Of a stretch of 64,000 bases of DNA, positions 58,519-64,000 are shown one piece after another. Source of the stretch: Costus lasius (Eukaryota; Streptophyta; Magnoliopsida; Zingiberales; Costaceae); assembly GCA_027563935.2 (NCBI GenBank), contig CM050449.1:73498556-73562555 (forward strand), written 5' to 3'. The notes beneath the pieces were generated by a model. That model saw only the letters and a program-made list of their open reading frames with translations, did no database searches and was not told the origin of the DNA. How positions within the stretch are numbered: position 1 is the first letter of the stretch; the number at the start of each line of letters is the position of its first letter. The position numbers and the translations under genes were made by a program.

Positions 58519-60961
58519 TGATGGGGGCAAAGACCACCGGCCACGAAGGTACAAGTGGAGTCTACAAATACCCTAGCCAAAGACTTGGAGGTCTCACAAA
58601 TAAGCTAGCAAAGCTTCACTCATAAAGCTAGCTCAAATAATAGGAGGAACTACTTCAAGAATAAAAGAGGCCCAAGGCATTCAAGCCCATCTCCAACGCT
58701 GCACCTTGCAACCAACATTTGCAGCCAACGCATCATCTTCAACAGAGCAAAAAAGGAAGCTCCAACGTTACATTCGCTCAGCCAAGAGAAAAGGGAAACT
58801 CCAACGTCACTTGGCTGCCATCTTCGCTGAAAGCTCCTCAACATCTCCTGCTGCCGAATAAGGAAACAAGCAACGCGATAATATTCAGCCAGCAACCAGC
58901 AAGTAGGATTTCATCATACGCACGTCAACGCTTATCTTCATTGCTGCAAGGATGGAAATTCCAACGTCTCTTGGCAGCCATATTCGCTCAGCTCAAGCTG
59001 CTCAACATCTCTCTGCTGAAGAAGGAAACTACAACGTTCGGCAGCAACGTTTCTCCCAGCGTGTTCCTATATGAATCATGTATGAACCTTGTAATCGGCA
59101 GAGTGAGTTTTGAATGAATGGAAATGGTTTTTTTCTTCCGATGAATCGGATGTCTCCTTCTTCCTTCTCTGAGGTGCTTGTCACCTCGTTTTCTCTTCTC
59201 CTCCTTCTAGGGCTGAGCCCCTCCCTCTTCCTTTCTTCTCTAATCTCTCCTTTTCCCCCCAATTCTCCTGCTCCGCTGACAACATCGCACACCCAGCAAA
59301 CCTGCAGATTTTCTGTCATTTCGAGAGCTCGCCGGCGGCGATCCCACCGTCGGATCTCCAAGAAACTTTGGACATCTCTTCGTCTCCCATAGTTGAACCT
59401 TCAGCCACCGGCATCCGCCCATCTGCCGCTCCGATTGCCGGAATCAAACTCTGGATCAGATCCCCTGTTTCTGCCAGCCTTCCGCCCTAGTTCCGCTTCC
59501 CAGCGACGTTCTCCTCCGACAGGCCACTGTCCGCCTCCAAACTCCGGCCACATCTCCGAAACCATCTCGAGGATCTGCAGTTGTAGCAGGTTCCGAATTC
59601 GCGCACCACCGGCCTTTCGGCGACGAACTCTGCTCCACTTGCGTACTGCCCTGTTCCAACAGAACACCCTCTGCCTCCGCAGCCTTCCGCCCTTCATCGT
59701 TGTTCTACTCCGACAGGCTGCCAATCGACCCCAAACTCCGGCCACGTCTTCTCATCTATGATGACAACCTCCACTTGAAGCAGGTTTTGATTTCGTCCAC
59801 CATCCGGTGAACAGCGATCACCAGTGCTATGCTCGCCAACCTCCCCTGTCCTGTTCGAACAGCCGCCTCCTTTTCGCAGCTTACCCTGTTCCGCCTGAAC
59901 AGCTGTTTCTCCGTCGCTGCCAGTGCTCTGACGCCGCCATCACCTTCTCCACCACCTGCTCTACCAGAGTCTCCGACAAATCACTAGCTCCGGCATCATT
60001 GAATGGCGCAGACCATCCTTGCCTGTTTCCAGACTCTGCTTCTTGCCGCTGTCTTCTGTTTTGCTCTTCCATATTAATCTGATTACCCTTATTGTCGCAG
60101 GTTTTTGGCATGGTCAGAGAAGCCCCCAGCTCTGATCATTGGACCCATTAGCAAGACCAGATCCTCCTCTATCATTAGGATCAGTTGGGAGAAACGCAAA
60201 TCGACTGGATAATCCTCCAAGACACATCAACTTTTCGTAAATTGATTAACTCCTGCAGAGTCTTCTTATTTAATCTGACTAGCGTATTTTATGCAGGTAT
60301 CTCAAGCAATCAGCGCAACAAAATTCCAGAACTTTGGAACGAATCGAAAGACCAAATCTTGTTCTACCATATGGACCAGTTGGACTGAATCCAGATTCTT
60401 CAGATCAACCAAGGATACCTAGCAACTTTTCATATTTGAATAACTCCTGCAATTGTTCTGAAAACTAATCTGATTAGCCTTGTTCTTGTAGGTATTCAAC
60501 GTGTTTAGACTTGATAGAACCTCTTATCTCTGACACGAACATGAAGAACAGGTTTCACTCTACAAATCTGATAACTTGGTTCCACTAAAAGAATCACCAG
60601 ATCAACTTGGGAAACATTGCAAAAGTCAAGACTCATAAGATTCTGCACTGCTTTATATTGAATAATCTGACTTGCTATATTGTTGCAAACATTATAAATT
60701 GTTGACAACTCGTCATCATCTATTTTTCATGTCATTCAAAAGAACTAGTGTTGTTCTACTTGCTGGTATAATCAATTCAAATTTTAGGCATATGGATTTT
60801 TCAACAGGGTATAGCAATTTTTTCTAAATGATTATTTTATTGCCCTGGATTTCTGGTTATTTTTCTGAATTTTGATTTTTCTGAACATAAAAAAAATATA
60901 TATATAAAAAAAATTTTAGTTTTAATAAGTAGAATAAATCCCACGCTCCCCCCCTACATCA
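58519..60961 (+). repeat. 5' LTR of element L
   Basis: About 2443 bp, TGATGGGGGC to CTACATCA. The first kilobase is rich in short pyrimidine and purine stretches; from 60200 on it is AT-rich. Apparent ORFs in 58700-59800 are on both strands, lack known domains and differ between the LTR copies. Confidence 0.85.
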
Positions 60962-60964
60962 GTT

Positions 60965-60976
60965 TGGTATCAGAGC
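60965..60976 (+). other. Primer-binding site of element L (initiator Met tRNA)
   Basis: TGGTATCAGAGC, followed by AAAGG, three bases after the likely LTR end. Confidence 0.93.
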
Positions 60977-61611
60977 AAAGGTTGTGAGCAACTCTTGTCT
61001 GCCCGCACGATCCTTGCTTTGCTCATTGCATAAAAATAATAATAATAAAAAAATTACTTGCTTTCATGCTTAGTTATTTTCTTGTTATTTAGTTTGCATA
61101 TTTTAGGTTATTTGCATGTTGTTGCTTAGTTGTTGGTCAAATTCTGCATGTGCTTTTCCTGATACTCCACTCGGTTTTATAAATTCTGCAGCATCTGGAC
61201 CATTAAATTGTTGAGATTCAACCTCTTGCTGCACATGATTTAATCAAACTACATACTGTTGAAAGCACTATAACTGAGTTTTCAATTTGCTGAATTCTGC
61301 GCTTGACTTATGAGTTTTAAATTTGGTTTTCAGCCTACCGAATCTGAAATTTTCAGCCTGCTTACTGCAATAATCTGTATCAAACTGCAGCTAGGAAAAC
61401 CATCAACGTATTTCAGTTTAAAACACCTATAAGTGCAGCCTTGGATGTATTGATTTGATGCTGAAATTCTGCATTTGATTTCTGAATTTTGTTTTGTTCA
61501 TATTGTTGTCATCAACTTGCTGCAATCAATTCTGATTTATTGCTAGGTTTGTTTATAGTTTTTGCACTCAAACAATAGTCATTTCCTGCTTGCTAAGTTT
61601 CTTGTTTTATC
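60977..61611 (+). other. Leader of element L
   Basis: About 0.63 kb of AT-rich sequence between the primer site and the ORF. No coding sequence is seen. Confidence 0.7.
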
Positions 61612-62577
61612 ATGCGTCGGTATAATCAAAGAGACTTAATCTTTTCTAGAGATGGATATCAAAGACTCACCCTTAGACCTAATAGTTTCACTACTTTTGT
61701 TTGGTGTGAAGGCCATAAGATTAGAACTGTTATAGATCATCAAGTTAGCTTTAATGCTGTAACTCTTAGGGTTGCTGAACGATTTGGACTCATCTTAAAG
61801 AAACACAACCACCAATACTACATAACTTGGGACAATCATGAGTTTATCACTGTAGTTGACCACCAATGTCTAGTTCCTATTCAATTAGATGGTATGAAAA
61901 TCAAAATATGGTGTGATGTTATAGGATTAGATGATTTTGATATCTTAATAGGTGATGAATTCCTTCATTATTTCCAAGCCTATCATTATAGAAAACCATG
62001 GTGTTATAGTATCATATTTAGAGGTCTAGAACATATCATCTACCCTAAGAGCCTAGAGTCAAAGGACTATGATCGTCTTGATAAGTTAGGGGAGCAGATT
62101 AAACAAATGCATGAAGAGTATAAGAGACAAAAGGAGCAATCCATGCAAAAAGAAGATGAATGTTCAACCCCTTTAGAACTTGAGCAAACCTTGGAGTCTA
62201 CATTAGAGATTAATCCATGTCTTGATGAAACCATTGAAATTGAAGTAGCAAGACATGAAGAGCCAAACCATCAAGTAGAACCAATGCCTTCACCTTCAAT
62301 TTTAGGGCCAAAACTTTTACCTTCAATTTTAGGGCCCATACCCATAGGTTCTCAACTTGATCTTAGCACTACTATTAGAGAGCCTAAAGCTGAACCCAAA
62401 CCCATAGGTCTTCTTGAACCATGTCTTGAACCTAAGTTAGAACCTTTTGAGCTTGACCTAGATCCTAATCCTCAACCTTTAGGTCAACCCCTAGACTTAG
62501 AAAATCTCTACCAGGACCCTATGATGCTTGAATCTTGTCTTTTAGGTCCTTCTACTCACACTATTAAGCCACCATAA
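61612..62577 (+). CDS. Retropepsin-like protein without the catalytic triad, coiled coil and Pro-rich tail (321 aa)
   Basis: The only long ORF of element L. Residues about 25-125 have the pattern of a retroelement protease: VIDHQVSFNAVTLRVAERFG (39-58) stands where [LI]D[ST]GA.....S...A...G is expected, and FDILIGDEFL (108-117) stands for the D.ILG..WL motif. D41-H42-Q43 replaces D[TS]G, so peptidase activity is unlikely. Residues about 150-182 are charged and helical (LGEQIKQMHEEYKRQKEQ), probably a coiled coil. Residues 183-321 are rich in Pro, Glu and Leu, with repeated PSILGP. After the TAA at 62575 the same frame stays open to 62970, so an original longer protein may have been cut by one stop. 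Its role is unknown; a structural or regulatory role is only a guess. Confidence 0.65.
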   Translation: MRRYNQRDLIFSRDGYQRLTLRPNSFTTFVWCEGHKIRTVIDHQVSFNAVTLRVAERFGLILKKHNHQYYITWDNHEFITVVDHQCLVPIQLDGMKIKIWCDVIGLDDFDILIGDEFLHYFQAYHYRKPWCYSIIFRGLEHIIYPKSLESKDYDRLDKLGEQIKQMHEEYKRQKEQSMQKEDECSTPLELEQTLESTLEINPCLDETIEIEVARHEEPNHQVEPMPSPSILGPKLLPSILGPIPIGSQLDLSTTIREPKAEPKPIGLLEPCLEPKLEPFELDLDPNPQPLGQPLDLENLYQDPMMLESCLLGPSTHTIKPP

Positions 62578-62912
62578 GGATCAAAAGAACATAATAAACC
62601 CAAACATGATTTGCTCTTTACACTTATGGAAGTTGAATATATTGATTTTGTCATTCCTTGTTCTTTGCTAAATCCTATGATTTTCTATGACAACTTTACT
62701 AATGAGTATGGCCGAGAAAGGGAATCTAATGCAGGTACCCTTGATATGCAGCTAGGACCGTGGACAAGGACCAACAAGACAGGATGCTGTGATGATAACA
62801 ACACTTGGAAGCTTCGGACCCTTAAGGAGCAACTGACTCCCACCCCTCCAGAACTTCTCCACCTACACAAGAACAATTCTTCGGGGAAGAATTTTTTTCA
62901 CCCGGGGAGAAA
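62578..62912 (+). other. End of internal region of L: read-through frame and polypurine tract
   Basis: The frame of the upstream ORF continues here after one TAA (LLFTLMEVEYIDFVIPCSLL, then DNFTNEYGRERES). Just before the 3' LTR is the purine tract CCCGGGGAGAAA (62901-62912). Confidence 0.6.
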
Positions 62913-64000
62913 TGATGGGGGCAAAGACCACCGGCCACGAAGGTACAAGTGGAGTCTACAAATACCCTAGCCAAAGACTTGGAGGTCTCACAAATAAGCT
63001 AGCAAAGCTTCACTCATAAAGCTAGCTCAAATAATAGGAGGAACTACTTCAAGAATAAAAGAGGCCCAAGGCATTCAAGCCCATCTCCAACGCTGCACCT
63101 TGCAACCAACATTTGCAGCCAACGCATCATCTTCAACAGAGCAAAAAAGGAAGCTCCAACGTTACATTCGCTCAGCCAAGAGAAAAGGGAAACTCCAATG
63201 TCACTTGGCTGCCATCTTCGCTCAAAGCTCCTCAACATCTCCTGCTGCCGAATAAGGAAACAAGCAACGCGATAATATTCAGCCAGCAACCAACAAGTAG
63301 GATTTCATCATACGCACGTCGACGCTTATCTTCATTGCTGCAAGGATGGAAATTCCAACGTCTCTTGCCAGCCATATTCGCTCAGCTCAAGCTGCTCAAC
63401 GTCTCTCTGCTGAAGAAGGAAACTACAACGTTCGGCAGCAACGTTTCTCCCAGCGTGTTCCTATATAAATCATGTATGAACCTTGTAATTGGCAGAGTGA
63501 GTTTTGAATGAATGGAAATGGTTTTTTTCTTCCGATGAATCGGATGTCTCCTTCTTCCTTCTCTGAGGTGCTTGTCACCTCGTTTTCTCTTCTCCTCCTT
63601 CTAGGGCTGAGCCCCTCCCTCTTCCTTTCTTCTCTAATCTCTCCTTTTCCCCCCAATTCTCCTGCTCCGCTGACAACATCGCACACCCAGCAAACCTGCA
63701 GATTTTCCGTCATTTCGAGAGCTCGCCGGCGGCGATCCCACCGTCGGATCTCCACGAAACTTTGGACATCTCTTCGTCTCCTATAGTTGAACCTTCAGCC
63801 ACCGGCATCCGCCCATCTGCCGCTCCGATTTCTGAAATCAAACTCCGGATCAGATCCCCTATTTCCGCCAGCCTTCCGCCCTAGTTCCGCTTCCCAGCGA
63901 CGTTCTCCTCCGACAGGCCACCGTCCGCCTCCAAACTCCGGCCACATCTCCGAAACCATCTCGAGGATCTGCAGTTGGAGCAGGTTCCGAATTCGCGCAC
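62913..64000 (+). repeat. 3' LTR of element L (cut by window edge)
   Basis: The first 1088 bp match 58519-59606 with about 19 substitutions and no large indel. Confidence 0.93.

Larger units (their letters stand above)
58519..64000 (+). mobile_element. Element L: non-autonomous LTR retrotransposon with one protease-like ORF
   Basis: Direct repeats begin TGATGGGGGCAAAGACC at 58519 and 62913. The first is followed by an initiator Met primer site and the second is preceded by a purine tract, so they are LTRs. The internal part is only about 1.95 kb and has no RT, RNase H or integrase. About 19 differences were counted by eye over the 1088 bp of 3' LTR in view, so L is older than C, E and F. The 3' LTR runs off the window. 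The left flank GATCT may be its target duplication. Confidence 0.88.

Noticed and set aside
59114..59761. Possible host exon: proline/serine-rich frames on both strands.
   Set aside because: They lie inside the LTR of L and are repeated with differences in the 3' LTR.

Overview
This window is heterochromatin-like plant DNA made almost entirely of nested LTR retrotransposons. No host protein-coding gene is recognisable. An angiosperm nuclear genome is indicated by Athila-type Ty3/gypsy pol remnants, a chromodomain-bearing (Tekay/Del-like) Ty3/gypsy element, Copia elements whose LTR start resembles the BARE-1/Angela group, initiator-Met tRNA primer sites, a tRNA-derived SINE and a plant-type 5S rRNA gene. 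The species cannot be named from the sequence.

Layout. Two old, decayed Athila-like elements lie tail to tail: A (+, pol at 1-1168 and 10301-11496, probable 3' LTR about 12901-14891) and B (-, integrase at 16610-17886, RT/RNase H/protease/gag at 48112-50824). A is split by Copia element C (1174-10295; target duplication CCTTA; LTRs of 1693 bp with three differences seen; intact 1294-codon gag-pol). B is split by a 30.2-kb compound insertion (17892-48106; target duplication CATAC).

The compound insertion, from outside in: a palindromic array of tRNA-derived SINE units, six on the left with one 5S rRNA gene and two on the right; then a chromovirus D (-) with a single LTR (19175-22025) and a copy of its primer-site sequence at both ends; then Copia element E (24606-45511; duplication TAGAG; intact gag-pol) inside D's reverse transcriptase; then Copia element F (28160-37280; duplication TGCTT; LTRs with no difference seen, but one nonsense codon in gag-pol) inside E's leader, and a solo chromovirus LTR G (42263-44865; duplication TCAGG) inside E's 3' LTR.

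The right end of the window holds a degraded, internally deleted Copia element K (-, 50825-56685), an LTR of the same family in the opposite orientation (M, 56686-58518) that interrupts K's 5' LTR, and element L (58519 to the window edge) that interrupts M. L is a non-autonomous LTR element. Its only long ORF looks like a retropepsin fold without the catalytic D[TS]G motif, followed by a coiled coil and a proline-rich tail.

Nesting gives the relative ages. A and B are oldest, then the SINE array and D, then E, then F and G. C, E and F are very young and belong to one family. C and E each encode a complete Gag-protease-integrase-RT-RNase H polyprotein, and could in principle supply these proteins to the defective copy F. 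Least explained are the palindromic SINE/5S array with retrovirus-like insertion ends, the circularly permuted state of D, and the protease-like ORF of L.
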